A stretch of 64,000 nucleotides of DNA from Diabrotica undecimpunctata (Eukaryota; Arthropoda; Insecta; Coleoptera; Chrysomelidae). Position numbers and translations under genes: made by a program. The stretch covers positions 55,780,239-55,844,238 of the forward strand of contig NC_092807.1 in the NCBI RefSeq assembly GCF_040954645.1. The letters run 5' to 3'. Below the pieces are notes generated by a model. The model ran no database searches and was not told the origin of the DNA. It was given only the letters and a program-made list of their open reading frames with translations. Positions 1 to 12,144 of this stretch are shown here, piece after piece (the stretch's first letter is position 1; each line of letters starts with the position of its first letter).

Positions 1-1047
1 CTGAAAAGATATTAGATGCTTCCTTAAACCTGACGTGTTTCTGTTGTTCATTTTTATTTCAACCTTTCTATGTAAGCATAATTTACACAAACCAATTAGG
101 GATGCATGAATTATTTCGAAAAACTCATCAAATTTGCTTTTAGGTCTTTTAGATCTATAACTCTAACGCTTACTACTCCGACGAGAATTATTTGAATCTT
201 TGTCCCTCATGTCAAATTGTAAATTTGTCACTCCGGGAACAAAAAGGATTAGAAGAAAAACAATTATTACATTAAACTCAAAGGAAAGCTCAATTGGGAA
301 TTAAGTTAAGTAATGTCGAAAAAGTAACTACGATACTACTAGTTACTTTATGTTCGTTACTATCCAATACCTTAAGTATCTAATAACAAACCGAGAATTA
401 TATATCGTTACTTCGTTATTCTAAATACTTCGGTATTTTGTTACGGTAGGCGAAATTATCTGTTATTAATTTGTCTCGTTACTTTCGCGCACTTTCAGCA
501 AATTTTGTTTAACCGAATGATCTCATCGCACATTCAGCAGAAACAATTTATAGTCTTCGGCCGATAAGATTTGTTTATTTAGATTCCTCCTGACTAAATT
601 CTAATGGGAAAAAAATTGAATTATTAAGTGAGTGTCCGTAACAATTATATTTTTTATTAGCTAGGGTGACATATTTTAAACAATATCGATACGATATTAC
701 TGTCGGCGTCGCAATGCAAGAAGATTATTTTTATGATTAGAGGGCGGCTATTCTCAAAATATGGACAATTAATTTCAGAGCCAAGAAGTCGTGTGCTGGA
801 AAAGAATGTACAAAATATTTAATTTTGTAATCTCGACCTCTGAGCACGTGTCAAATGTGTTTTTTTAATGAATATTTTGATTCGGTATGTATGTTTATGG
901 TATTGTTTGTAATGCGCATTAGTTTAGTTTTTCAAATTTTTATTACATTTTTTTGCGTCTCATTGAGTCTTTAAGCCTATAACCGAACTACTATACTTGC
1001 TAAAACCACATTCAGTCCTAACTGCAAGACGCAAGAGTCTCGCAGGC
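1..1047. other. AT-rich DNA, no gene seen
   Basis: No coding region with a recognisable protein was found on either strand. Between about 310 and 480 there are many scattered GTTAC/GTAAC words, which resemble subterminal sequence of some hAT elements, but no paired terminal repeat was found. Confidence 0.5.
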
Positions 1048-1173
1048 TTAGTCTTGTTCTTGCTTAAATCTTGCACGGTCAGTCTTGGTCTTGGTCTTGC
1101 TAAAATTAGGCGGTCTTGGTCTTGGTCTTGCAAAAACGCAAGAACAAGACCAAGACTGCAAGACCAATACCGA
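1048..1173. repeat. GGTCTT hexamer repeat with inverted copy
   Basis: The segment is built from GGTCTT/CTTGGT units (three in a row near 1080 and again near 1113). The complementary AAGACC form follows at about 1140-1165, so the region can fold back on itself. The roughly 100-codon open frames on both strands here come from this simple repeat and have no protein-like character. Confidence 0.75.
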
Positions 1174-1624
1174 TTTTGGGCAACACTAGTAAATAGGAAG
1201 ACACCTCTGAACAACGGGTCCTCCTTACAACGACTCCGGAAAAAATTGGCCTTCAGTTTTCTAAAGAATTATTGTAATTTTACCTGCAAACCACGGACAG
1301 TTAGGTAAAGACGATTAAAATATTAAAATTGGGGCTCCGGAAATTGAAATATATACATAACTAAAATCATAAAGTTACGTACTTTATGTACATCGAGTTG
1401 GATTTGTACACATTTCTAATTAGTGGCGATATGTTGATCTAAGGATTACAATATCTTCAACTAAACGAAAGTTTATGCTTGTCCTTAAACCAGATACGGT
1501 TATAAATTATTTTTGTACCTTTCTTTATGTGATAGTAGGAGCAGCAGGTTTCTGAAATTCTGCTTATTCATTGCTTATTGAAATGTTCAACTTAATGCTT
1601 ATAATATAATCACTAAGCATTATA
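1174..1624. other. No gene seen
   Basis: AT-rich spacer with no recognisable coding or repeat structure between the hexamer repeat and the pogo/Tigger-like element. Confidence 0.4.
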
Positions 1625-2342
1625 CAGTATACTCCCTCTATAACGAACACGGTTATTACGATGTTTCGCAAATAACGAGATACATTAGATGTCCCGTGAA
1701 ATTTCTATTGAACTGTAACCCTTTATAGCGAGGCAAATTTGGTTATAACGAGAGAAAATAATATCCATAATCGTGTTTTTTTAAGTTCTTGGCCCGGCCT
1801 TAGCTATAAATAAATACCTTTTTAAACGGCCCCTCAATAAACTTAACTGCCGCCCGCAATAAACTTCTTTACAATGAATAAATACAACTGTTTCATATCT
1901 TTAGAAAATATGATAGATAGAATGATACGGGACAATTTAAAGCAGTCAAAAATGACAGAGTTCTTAAAATTGCAGAAGCAATAGTTTATGTTATCCTTGA
2001 CAATACGCTTTATACATTATGTAGGTAGTTGGAAAAAATGTAGGTACCAATTTTTGTTTAGTGTAGATCATTGGCAATAAAAGTAAACAACTCTTTTTTG
2101 TTGTAATGTATTTCATTGACGATAAAAGTAAATAATTTTTTTTTCAAAAACGCCATTCAAACAATATTTATTAGCATCTTATATTCCTCCGAATGGCTTC
2201 ACTATAGGAAGTTATGTAATGGTTTAGAAAGCTACATATTCATATGTATGCACAGTATTATTGTTGTCTGATATAACGAGATCGGCCTATAACGAGGTAA
2301 TTAGTCTGCCATTTCAGTTCTCGTTATAGAGGGAGTCTACTG
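1625..2342 (+). mobile_element. pogo/Tigger-like deletion derivative
   Basis: The left end begins CAGTATACTCCCTCTATAAC. The reverse complement of the right end reads CAGTAGACTCCCTCTATAAC, giving about 22-bp terminal inverted repeats with one mismatch. A TA dinucleotide precedes the left end; the right-hand TA is not intact. CAGTA...CTATAAC ends are typical of the pogo/Tigger branch of Tc1/mariner. At 718 bp the element is far shorter than autonomous Tiggers (about 2-3 kb), and it keeps only the tail of a transposase frame. It is therefore a non-autonomous internal-deletion copy. Confidence 0.8.
1874..1984 (+). pseudogene. C-terminal tail of a Tigger-like transposase
   Basis: An open frame of 36 codons ends in KQSKMTEFLKLQKQ and a stop. 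A basic KQ-x-K-[IM]-T-x-F tail is characteristic of pogo/Tigger (CENP-B-like DDE) transposase C-termini. Everything upstream, including the HTH and catalytic domains, is missing. Its position inside the inverted repeats of the 718-bp element supports internal deletion. Identification rests on this short tail plus the terminal repeats. Confidence 0.55.
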
Positions 2343-2498
2343 GATATTTAAAAAAATATTCTGTATCTCATTTACCAATAAAATACGAATATGTTCTCAG
2401 GTCCATATAAAAGGGTTTGACATAAAAATCGATAATAACATATAATAAACTTCATAATAAACTTTGATAATAATATAGATATTAAAAAAAATAAATAT
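2343..2498. other. Short AT-rich spacer
   Basis: Nothing recognisable between the two Tigger-like remnants. Confidence 0.3.
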
Positions 2499-3260
2499 AG
2501 TGAAACTTCTCCATAACGGACACCAACAGGGAAAATAACCGTGCGTCCGTTGTGTAGAGATATCGCTTAATCAATTGAAATAAAAAGAAGATTTTCATTT
2601 GCTTGATCTTTAATTATACATTTTCGTACATATTGGCATAAGCATACACAAATAAAATAAAGTACTAACATAAAAAAGATTTTAGTTTGTTGTTTATTTT
2701 AAACATTATTTTTCCCAATTTCTGTCTCAACATTTAAATTACATCAGATATTTGTTGACTTACTCGTGCATCAGTTTTATTTAAAAAATAATTAGAACTT
2801 TCTTAATTTGAAGAAAGCATCATTTAAATAACTTAAAGTTGTAGTAAGTTCTAGTTTATCGTCACTCTCATTATAGGAAACATTGGATACCTGTTAGGTT
2901 CTTTAAAATCACTAACACAATTATCTAAGTTTACTTAGGATTTTTCGTTAAGACGTCTGCATCAATCTTTAGGTAGTTCAAAAAATTTTCAACTCCATGA
3001 TTTTCACAAAAGATTGAAAATGCAAATGATATTACAGGTCTTGTAGCTCCAGATTTTCCACAATTTCTTCTCCATTACTTTCTTTTTTAAAAAACTGCAC
3101 CTCATGAAACACTTTTAAGTATTTTTCGTCGAAACGTGTCTTCATGGTGCCATAATCCAAACTTCAGTTCAAACTGTGCTTCTCCAGTTCAGCCGTTTGA
3201 TAAAGGACATTCTCTAGATGATAACATTCTTTTTATCAAAAACTTTCTAAACAGCGATTT
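2499..3260 (-). mobile_element. Second, decayed Tigger-like remnant
   Basis: At about 2500 the sequence AGTGAAACTTCTCCATAACG resembles a Tigger terminus. The partly complementary GTCCGTTGTGTAGAGATATC follows about 45 bases later. On the minus strand between 3260 and 2680 broken frames contain short stretches such as NFLNYLKIDADVLTKNPK, which look like the acidic C-terminal region of Tigger transposases. Multiple stops and frame changes are present, and no second terminus was found. This is a weak call. Confidence 0.35.
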
Positions 3261-3360
3261 GTACCTGGCAATGCATTTGCTGAACTCATAACGTTATTTA
3301 ACAGCTATTTATACTCAACGATTAACAAAAATATTCAATGAGTTTATAACCTTTCAGAGT

Positions 3361-3547
3361 TAACGTGCGGACTATGAGTTCGCTTGTCGAATCAATTGTC
3401 GATTTCTGACGATTAATTATGATTTCGATCGTGGCGTGCTCGATAGTTTTAATCGAGGGGATACTATATTCAGTATAGTTGCAAGAGTTATCTAGTAAAT
3501 TTAGTTCGGCTGCTATATTGAATTGCGGAATGTGAGTCCGCACGTTA
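3361..3547. mobile_element. 187-bp TA-flanked MITE
   Basis: The ends are perfect inverted repeats: TAACGTGCGGACT at 3361-3373 and its complement AGTCCGCACGTTA at 3535-3547. The outermost TA is likely the target-site duplication, so the element proper is ACGTGCGGACT...AGTCCGCACGT. It is too short to encode protein, and the 73-codon minus frame across it is spurious. TA duplication would place it with Tc1/mariner-type MITEs. Confidence 0.7.
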
Positions 3548-3723
3548 TACTAGTCACAAATTTTCAGGTATGATTCAATTATGAAATATTTTATAAATAT
3601 TTTATTATTGAAATATTTTTTCTATAAAAATATTTATGTAATTTATAATTGCAAGTGATCTACTCATTATGTTTTTTGTATATTTGATTGAGTTAAACTT
3701 ATTTTTTTACAAATTTTTTGAAT

Positions 3724-3888
3724 ATGAGTTTTGAAAAGCAACAAGCATATCTTGAAACGCTTCATGCGGAATTTCTTTCTGATTCTGATCAGAGCCGTAA
3801 ATATGACCATTTGTTAGACTTCTTTGGAAGTAAAACAGGACCCAAAAGTTTATTAATTATATTCAAAAACTACAGAGAAAATACTTAA
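3724..3888 (+). pseudogene. Short ORF, possible transposase N-terminus
   Basis: A 54-codon frame starts MSFEKQQAYLETLHAEFLSD and contains an acidic D-S-D-Q patch. It resembles the acidic N-terminal segment of piggyBac-type transposases, but no catalytic region follows before the intact piggyBac left end at 4650. It may be a relic of a separate element or chance. I do not assign a function. Confidence 0.25.
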
Positions 3889-4649
3889 GAACTATTAAAA
3901 ATATTGGCTTGTGTCCACCAATATTACATAAAAAGCGAAATAAAAAAAACTTATTTGCATACACCAAAAGAAAATTATTGCAACAATTCAACCGAAATCT
4001 ACTATCAAAAGATCAAGTACAAGAAAGTGTTTTAAAATACACCAGTAGAATCTTCTTTAGAATCAAGCAGAATCAATAGAATCTAGTAGAATCAAAATGT
4101 TTATTTAAAATCCTTTATAAAAGGTATATAATTTAAAATCCCTTTCGGATTATATCACAAAACGTTTTCGGACTAAAAAGCTAATCATCAGAGTTTTGTT
4201 ACCTGGTATAAGTATTTCCACTTAATTTAAAAGCAAACCTAAGGGTAAAATGTTAACTAAGGTTGAAAATGCAATGTGGTTAAATACTTACTCTATACCT
4301 AGGTAAAATAACCTGGAAATATGTCTTACATTTTATTTAAAAATATGTCGTGATGTTTGAATATTTCTCGGATAACCTACATGGCAACGTAAGACTCCCA
4401 CTAGGGGTTGCTGCTGACCCTCGGGCGATTTTTGAATGAGTTGGATGAACAAAGCAGTCAATGTAACTTATGATATAGGTCGTATTGTAACACTAGCCAA
4501 CAACGTGTTAGATGAATATGTTAATAAACTAAAAAAATTTTTTTATACGTAATTATAACAGTAGCAAACATCTATATGCTGAGGTTATAGTGTAATATTC
4601 CTTAAAAAATATATTTAACCTTGTAAAACAATTGTATGTGTGAAAGGAC
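3889..4649. other. No gene seen; AGAATC-rich patch
   Basis: AT-rich spacer. A degenerate run of AGAATC/GTAGAATCA words lies at about 4045-4100. No protein-like frame was found. Confidence 0.35.
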
Positions 4650-4840
4650 TTAACCCTGGAACTGCACTGTTGGATCTCAGAAACCCAGAGAGTCATTCAT
4701 TGCAATGTGACATGCGCATGAGTGGTTTATGTGTGTCGTCACTTTATGTAAATTCAGTTTGTCGTAAGCCCAGTTAGAATACGGGTCATCCGCTGCATTT
4801 TAGTGAAACAACGAGGTAAGATATTTCCAGAAGTACAAGC

Positions 4841-6607
4841 ATGGGTACCCCGGACCCAAGGGTGATGTTTACGGTAATAATTTTGTTTCAACTTTTTTTT
4901 ATTTATTTTAGTATAATAGCGTCAACTAGTAGAGAAAATAGTCGAGTAAAGGCATCAACTAGCAGAGAAAATCGTCGTCCTTTAACTGAGGTAGAATTGC
5001 AGAGAGAGGCAGACATTTTATGGGAGAATGAGAGTGAAAACGACATCATAGACGATATGTTTGGAGGGGATGAGTCTGATGAAAATTACGTTGAAGAGCA
5101 ACTGTCAGACAGCAAAAGTGAACAAAGCGACAATAAAGACGAAATAATGGATGAACCAGTTAGAAATATTCCTAGTTTACTGGGGAAAAATGGTCATCGG
5201 TGAAGCACATAAGCACCAGTAAGACAGGGTCGTACAAGACGAGAAAACATTGTAATACATGTACCTGGCCCCAAAGGAGAAGCGAGCACAGTTCAATCTC
5301 CTGAACAATCTTGAAATTTGTTGTTCAACGAACAAGTGATAGATGTTATTGTTTTGCACTCAAATGAAGAAGTCATTCGTAAATGCAATGATATTAGACA
5401 GCAGAGTTACACAGGACCACTAACTAGAACAGAAGTGAAGGCTTTCATTGAGCTGTTATTTTTAGCAGGTGCATTACGAGTATATATCTGTTACTTAGAT
5501 GAACTTTCGTTAGTAAAATTTGGAAATGGAATATTTCGGGCGACAATGTCACAGCAGCGATTCCAATTTATAGCCTTATGTCTGAGGTTTGAGAATTATT
5601 CGACATTTTTGTGAATAACTGTAAATCGTACTATACACCATACGAATACTGTACTGTAGATGAACAGCTTGTAGGATATAAAGGAAAATTTCGAATCTAC
5701 ATGGCTAGTAAACCTGATAAGTATGGAATAAAAATAATGATGCTAAATGATTTAAAAACATATTATATGCTCAATGCAATTCCATACGTTGGAAGAGTAA
5801 CCACAGAAAACAATGAATTAGTACCGGCTTATTATGTTCAAAAACTTTCACAACCAATATATGGAACTAAACGAAACCTCACTCTTGATAATTGGTTTAC
5901 GTCAATTCCCTTAGCTGAACAAATGTTAGAACAGTATCAATTAACTCTCCTAGGTACTTTGAGAAAAAATAAGAGAGAAATACCTGCTACATTCGTCAAA
6001 AAAAAAAGAAGTAGGTACATCGCTATTTGCCTTTGATAGAAATAAAACTCTTGTTTCATATACTCCTAAACAAAACAAAATTGTTCTTTTGCTGTCAACA
6101 TTGCATTCTGATGACTCTCTTAATGCCATTACGGGTAAGCCCAATATTATACATTCGTATAATAAAACGAAGGAAGGAACAGATACATTTGATCAGCTCT
6201 GCCATTCTTACACTACCTCACGGAAGACCAGACGTTAACCACTACGAGTTTTTTTCAATATACTTGATGCTAGTGGAATAAATGCAACGGTTTTGTTTTT
6301 TCTCTCAAATCCCCACTGGAAGAAAAGTAGAAACAATAATCGAAAATCTTTTCTAAAGCAGTTAGGAATGAGTCTAATTGAACCATTACAAAAAACACTG
6401 CGGCAAAGAATTTCTGAAATTCTGGGAATTGAAGTCCTCCCACCACAACATGATGTTCATTTAACAAAAAAAGTTAGATGCTGCTTTTGTGCAAAAGGAA
6501 AAGATAGAAAAACCAGTTTTGCGTGTTCTGAGTGTCGCAGACCATATTCCATTGAACATAAAGCCCAGCTATGCTGTGAATGCGAACATCAAGATCCAAG
6601 ACGCTGA
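4841..6607 (+). pseudogene. piggyBac transposase, broken
   Basis: This was a cut-and-paste DDD transposase acting in the nucleus on its own TTAA-flanked ends. The order of parts is as expected. First comes an acidic N-terminus (ENESENDIIDDMFGGDESDE), then a helical region with LTRTEVKAFIELLFLAGALR near 5420. Next are the first catalytic Asp in TVDEQLVGYKGK (about 5657), the second in TLDNWFTSIPL (about 5883), and the third in GTDTFDQL (about 6180, in another frame). A Cys-rich C-terminal domain starts at about 6478 (CCFCAKGK, ACSEC, CCEC) and the frame stops at 6607. Breaks: a stop at 5201-5203, a frame change near 5615, and another near 6000-6030. The first 25 residues are hydrophobic, and a GTAAGA at 4815 with a TTTATTTTAG at 4902-4911 suggests part of that may be intronic. 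Confidence 0.9.
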
Positions 6608-7040
6608 AGACCTGGCTAAGAATAACTAAGACTTATATTACCAAAAGAGTTTATATTTTTGTTACAAGGATAGTTATACAGGTGTATTTTGTAGATGATA
6701 ATTTCAATTTAATGTTTATTTGTTTTAATAACAATGTTTTATGTTTGAATATATTTTATGTTATTTTTGAATTTCAACAAATATATCTCTTTGTGAAATA
6801 CCACACCATGGTTAATTTTTTTTCTACACATTCTACTAAGATTAGATATTCTCCCAAATCCATCAAATATTCACAGTTTGAATTTGTCTTTCAGTTCGAA
6901 CAGACGATAAAACCACATTAAGCAGAGATAAGTTTTTGCGGTAATTAAAAATCGATATTTATATTTAAATTTAAAGTTTGTGTAAATATATCGGTTTAAT
7001 ACTTGGAATTTTAGTGTAAATAAGTGATTTACCTCCCCTA

Positions 7041-8422
7041 ATGGGGGAGGAAAATAACATTAAGACGCAAATGTGCGAAGTGAGTGTTGCGACAAGTTCC
7101 CCAGATATGGATATGGATAAGGATATTGAAATTGGTGCGGATTCCGGCAAAACAAGGGAAGTTAAACTGTATAATATTTCCTCTAATAATTATGATTTTC
7201 ATACCTGTTGCGTTTATATAGAGAAATTAAATAATCAGAACATCTCTCGTTTACATCCAATGGTGGTGGGGGAAATTTTGTATCAAAAACTTAAAATCAA
7301 AAACCTAAAGGAAATTAAATCTATAGGAAAAAATAGAGTTAAAGTCATTTTAAAATCTATTTTGGATGCAAATCATCTAGTAACACATGATAAGTTAAAA
7401 GATGAAAATTTAAAAGCCTATATCCCTAACCATCTCTTGAAAATCAAGGGAATAATTCACGATGTAGATACGAGGTATGATACTGATTATTTAAAAAAAC
7501 ATATAGACTCTTCCGTTAAAATTACCGACATTAAAAGAATGCATAGAAAGGTAGATAAAGAAGGTAAAACAGAATACGTCCCCAGACGAAATATTATGGT
7601 TACATTTGAAGGAAATGTTTTGCCAACTCATGTCGTAGTTAATTTTGTGTATTTACCAGTAGAAAGATTTGTAGGCAGGGTAATACAGTGCTACAAGTGT
7701 TTGAAATTTGGTCACATTTCTAAGCAATGCAAGGGCACACAAGAATTTTGTATACGATGTGCAGAAATTAAAAGAAAATTAAAAATGATAGTCACATATG
7801 CGACACACAAAAAACTTTTTGTATACATTGTAAAAGTAAAGATCATATTTCGATCTCCAAAAGTTGTCCCGTTTATGAGGAACAAAAAAAAATTAAAAAC
7901 ATTATGTTAGATCAAAAAATCTCCTTTCTAGAAGCAAAAAGATTTAAAGAATCATCTTTTTCCGAATTTGTTAGTAACAATAAATTTTCGATATTGTCAA
8001 ATCTTGAAGAAAATTTTCCAAAACTACCTAACGTATCTGATGACATTATGTCATCTCATCCTACCATTCCAAGATCGTATATGAAAAAATCAACAAACTT
8101 TACTCATCCTGGACCTAGTAGGATTAATACTGAACATAATGCACTTAAAAAAAGGAAAGTTTCTACTCCTGTTTCACAATCCCCTACAGATTCCTCCACC
8201 TTTCCTTTTAGATTTGGCCCGTTACAGCCCCTACCACCTAATCCCAATAAACCTAATAGTTCAATAGATGGTGAAAAAAACAAGATGGTTATTTCGTTAG
8301 TCAAATTTTTTTCTGAATTTATTAAAAATGTAAAATCATTTGAGGATGCAAAAACACTGGATAATAATTTGTTAGCTAAGGGTTTGCATACTGTTCTCGA
8401 GGATATTTTTAAAGGTACTTAA
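7041..8422 (+). pseudogene. I-like LINE ORF1, one frameshift
   Basis: ORF1 proteins coat the element RNA. The frame opens at 7041 and includes the segment EVKLYNISSNNYDFHTCCVY, which may belong to an RNA-binding fold. It then has CCHC knuckles: CYKCLKFGHISKQC at about 7690, CIRCAEI at about 7755, and, after a shift, CIHCKSKDHISISKSC at about 7820. The shift lies in an A-rich run near 7770-7790. After it the original frame runs into unrelated residues, while the frame ending at 8422 restores the knuckle. The proline-rich tail has PLPPNPNKPN near 8235. With the shift the protein would be about 460 residues, normal for I-type ORF1. ORF2 follows after four bases. Confidence 0.85.
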
Positions 8423-8426
8423 ATTT

Positions 8427-11400
8427 ATGGCTTTTAACAATAAACTTAAAATTATGCAATGGAACGCTAGATCAGCTGTTGCAAATAAAAACAGCCTACT
8501 CAATTTCCTTATTAAAGAAGATGTTGATATTGCTCTTTTAAGTGAAACCTGGTTCAAAAATAATGTTATATATAATTTTAAAGGTTATAATATTGTTCGT
8601 CAAGATCGTGCAGACGGTTTTGCTGGTGTCGCTGTTTTGGTAAAAACGGGTATCCGTTTTGAAATATTAAAATTAAATAAAAACTTCAATAAAGAGCTGC
8701 TTGCCTGTGGTATTAAAGTTAATTACGATAATACTCACTTGAGTTTTCTCTCTGTATATAGATGTCCAAAAACCAAAACCAGAATAGAAGATTGGACAAA
8801 CTTATTTTCCCAAGTGAAGCACCCTTGCATTATTGGGGGTGATATGAATGCCCACAATGCGCTGTGGGGATCATCAAAAAATGATAATATTGGCGATCAA
8901 ATTGTAGAGACCCTACAGGATCTTGATTTCATTGTGATGAATAACGGTCAACCTACTTGTCAAGGAAATCCAGGACATTCAGATTCTATGATTGATATTA
9001 CGGTTTGTTCCCCTTCCATTTTTACTAAGACATTTTGGACTGTAGATTCTGATACACTTGGATCAAATCACTATGTTGTAAAAATAGAATTCGAATACCC
9101 AAGAGCTGTTAATGAGACCATATATCCCAAAAGTAAATGGAATACTAAGAAAGCTAATTGGGATATGTACGCTGAAATAATTGAGAATACTTTAAATGAA
9201 AGTGGACCTATATCCCCAAATGTAGAAGAAAAATATAATCTTTTATTAGACTGTATCAATAAAGCTTCCACACAATCTATTAGCCAATATAAACCCTTTA
9301 AGTGTAAGAAACGGACTCCTTCACCATGGTGGGATGCAGAATGTGATCTAATTGTTGCAGAAAAAAAAAATGCATTAATAAAATACAAGCAAGATCCATC
9401 AGTTGAAAATTTTATTAAATGTAAACAAGCTAGTGCACACGCTAAGAAATTATTGAAATCGAAAGCCAAACAAAGCTGGGTTGATTGGTGCTCAAAATTA
9501 AATAAACAAACGTCGCCTACTTCGATTTGGAATCAAGCGAAAAGGATGAACAGGAAAAGGGTCAATGCTCCATTACCACTAGAAGATTCGTGGATAGCAG
9601 AGTTTTTCGACAAAATTGCACCACCGTATGTGAACAATCACGAAGATTTAATGTTATTCAATCCGAATTATAGTCATTTTCTCTTAAAACCGTTTACTAT
9701 GGTAGAATTGGACTGTGCCCTTAGTGACCGTCCTAACACTTCTCCTGGTTATGATGAAATCAAATATATTATGCTATTTAATTTACCAAATAATGCAAAA
9801 GAGTTACTTCTAAATATTTTTAATCAGATAATTAGAGAAGGTTCTAACTTTTCGGCCTTCAAACATATTATTGTCGTTCCTATTCCCAAACCTGGGAAAA
9901 ATCTAAAATTAGTTGAAGCTTACAGACCTATATCTTTATTATCTTGTGTACAAAAAACTCTAGAGAGAATACTTAAGGCTAGGCTAGAATGGTGGTTACT
10001 AGAACAGAACCTTCTACCCAAAGAACAATACGGATTCAGGAAAGGTTTTGGTACTTTGGATGCATTGGCTTCCCTAGTTGTAGACATTCAAAACAATTAT
10101 TCCCGGAACAATTACTTACCGGCATTATTTCTTGATATAGAAGGTGCTTATGACTCTGCGTGTCTAACAGCACTCAAAGAAAAAATGACAAGAATATTTC
10201 AAATTCCAGCTCAATTTGCTGATAGTATTGTTAATCTTTATTCAAACAGATTAGTTTATTTAAGAAAAGAACAAATGCTCATAGGCCCCAGAATCGTAAA
10301 CAAAGGATTACCTCAGGGTTCTGTATTGAGTCCTATCCTGTTTAATTTGTACGTAGCGGATTTGTACAATATTAAAATAAATAACATACCATACAACCTC
10401 ATACAACACGCAGATGATTTCTGCATTTACACAGAACACAAAGAATATAAACAAGCAATCAAAAACTTGGATAGTATTTATCAACTACTTCAAAAATGGC
10501 TTGATAAAAACAATTTTGAATTATCTTGTAATAAATCACAGGTTTGCATTTTTACCAGACATTATAAACCTAATGATCAAATAATTAAATTAGGAAAACA
10601 TCAATATCCACTAAAAAATAAGGTCAAATATTTAGGTATGACACTTGACAAACATTTGACTTGGAAGGATCACATTGAGGATATGTTAAACAAATGCAAC
10701 AAGGGAATAAATTTTCTTAAATCGATTAATAAAACGTGGTGGGGTGCTGATGTAGACGTAAATTTATTATTCTACAGAGCGTATATTCGCTCTATTTTGG
10801 ATTACGGAAGCATATTTTATGGATCAGCCAGTAATGCATTGCTAAATAAAATTAACGTAATACACAATTCAGCTCTACGTACATGTTTAGGTGCTATGAA
10901 GTCCACACCAATTCAACCCTTGTATTTGGAAGCCTTGGAACCGCCTTTAAATATCAGACGAAACTTCCTGACCGAAAAATTTCTGGTAAAGACATATAAA
11001 AAATCAATCGTTATACACAAAGCTCATCACTCTGAATTGCTATGATTTGTCTACTAAATACCGGGAAAAAAAGAAATCGCCTTTAGTCTGCGAAGCTCTG
11101 CAACATAATATGGAAGCATTAAAAGAGATAGATAAAGCTACGTATACACTTCAAAACATCTCATATGCAACATATCATGGTTCAAATGCAGATATCATGG
11201 TACCAAAATATAGTGACAGTATACACATAAATAGAAAGATTATTCACTCAATATTATCAGAATTCGAAAACTCCGTTGTTATATATACCGATGCCTCCAA
11301 ATCATCAAACGGTACTGGATGCGCTTTTTTTATTCCATTGGAACGAATAGAACGCACATTTAAGTTGAACTCCCAGATCTCTATTTTTACAGCAGAAGCT

Positions 11401-12144
11401 CTTGCAATATATGAGGCCTTACTTTATGCAACAGAAAGTAACTCGGACCATATAGTGATATTATCAGATTCTTTATCAGTTTTGACCTCTATTGGGAAAC
11501 CGGGAGTGCCAAATACGTACAGTTGCTCTTATATTTACAAAATTAAGGATATCAAACAAAAGTTAGTAACAAGGGGCAAAAATGTACTTTTTGTTTGGAT
11601 TAAAGCACATATAGGTTTGGAAAATAACGAACATGTAGACCAATTAGCAAGAGAAAGTATTATGTCTGGTAGAGAAACTTCGTATAAAATCACGGCTTGC
11701 GACTTTCTGGCTTCCTTAAAATTAAGATTATACCAAAGGTGGGATAATATATGGAAGGAATATTCCATTGTTAGCCCAAATAGATACACTTCTCTTCAAA
11801 CAGATATTCCTAAAACTCCTTGGTATAAGTTTTTTAATGTACCTAGAAAATATGTTACCACGATCATAAGACTGAGATTTGGGCACGCTTGTTACCCCAA
11901 ACATTTATTTAAACTTAAGGTTTTAGATAATGATCAATGTGAATTTTGTACAGAAGAAGGAAACCTAGATCATATATTTTTCAGTTGCCCCAGAAATATT
12001 ATAACTTCATCCAGATTAATAAATAATTTACACAAACACAACATATTAGCTCCTTGGAACCTTCAGTACCTATTATCATTAGACTCGAGAGCAGTGTATG
12101 ATTTATTAGTTATGTTTTTAAAAGATAGTAAAATAACCATGTGA
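8427..12144 (+). pseudogene. I-like LINE ORF2: endonuclease, RT, RNase H
   Basis: Residues 1-220 form an apurinic-type endonuclease (MQWNARS, LLSETW, GGDMNAHN near 8840, SNHY near 9064). The reverse transcriptase follows: YRPISLLS near 9925, ALFLDIEGAYDS near 10120, GLPQGSVLSPILFNLY near 10310, and the catalytic HADDFCIY near 10410, with His where Phe/Tyr is usual before ADD. The first frame stops at 11043-11045. Coding continues one base out of frame to 12144 with RNase H: IYTDASKSSNGTG near 11280, AEALAIYEAL near 11395, ILSDSLSV near 11460, and a final Cys/His motif CEFCTEEGNLDHIFFSC near 11940. The shift is a single-base indel near 11041. Joined length of about 1,238 residues is normal for the class. 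Stops otherwise are absent. Confidence 0.9.

Noticed and set aside
300..480. hAT end based on repeated GTTAC/GTAAC words
   Set aside because: No inverted terminal repeat or 8-bp duplication could be found.
960..1308. Overlapping open frames of 84 and 103 codons on both strands
   Set aside because: They are translations of the GGTCTT-type repeat, with no start context or protein-like composition.
4861..4911. Short intron at the start of the piggyBac transposase
   Set aside because: GTGATG...TTTTAG would be 50 nt and puts the acidic N-terminal frame out of phase, so I did not annotate it. A longer leader intron from 4815 remains possible.
6580..6921. 113-codon plus frame after the piggyBac stop
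   Set aside because: It spans the piggyBac 3' region and the LINE 5' leader across the target duplication, so it cannot be an ancestral gene.
9071..9469. 132-codon minus-strand frame inside LINE ORF2
   Set aside because: Shadow of the endonuclease/linker region of ORF2.
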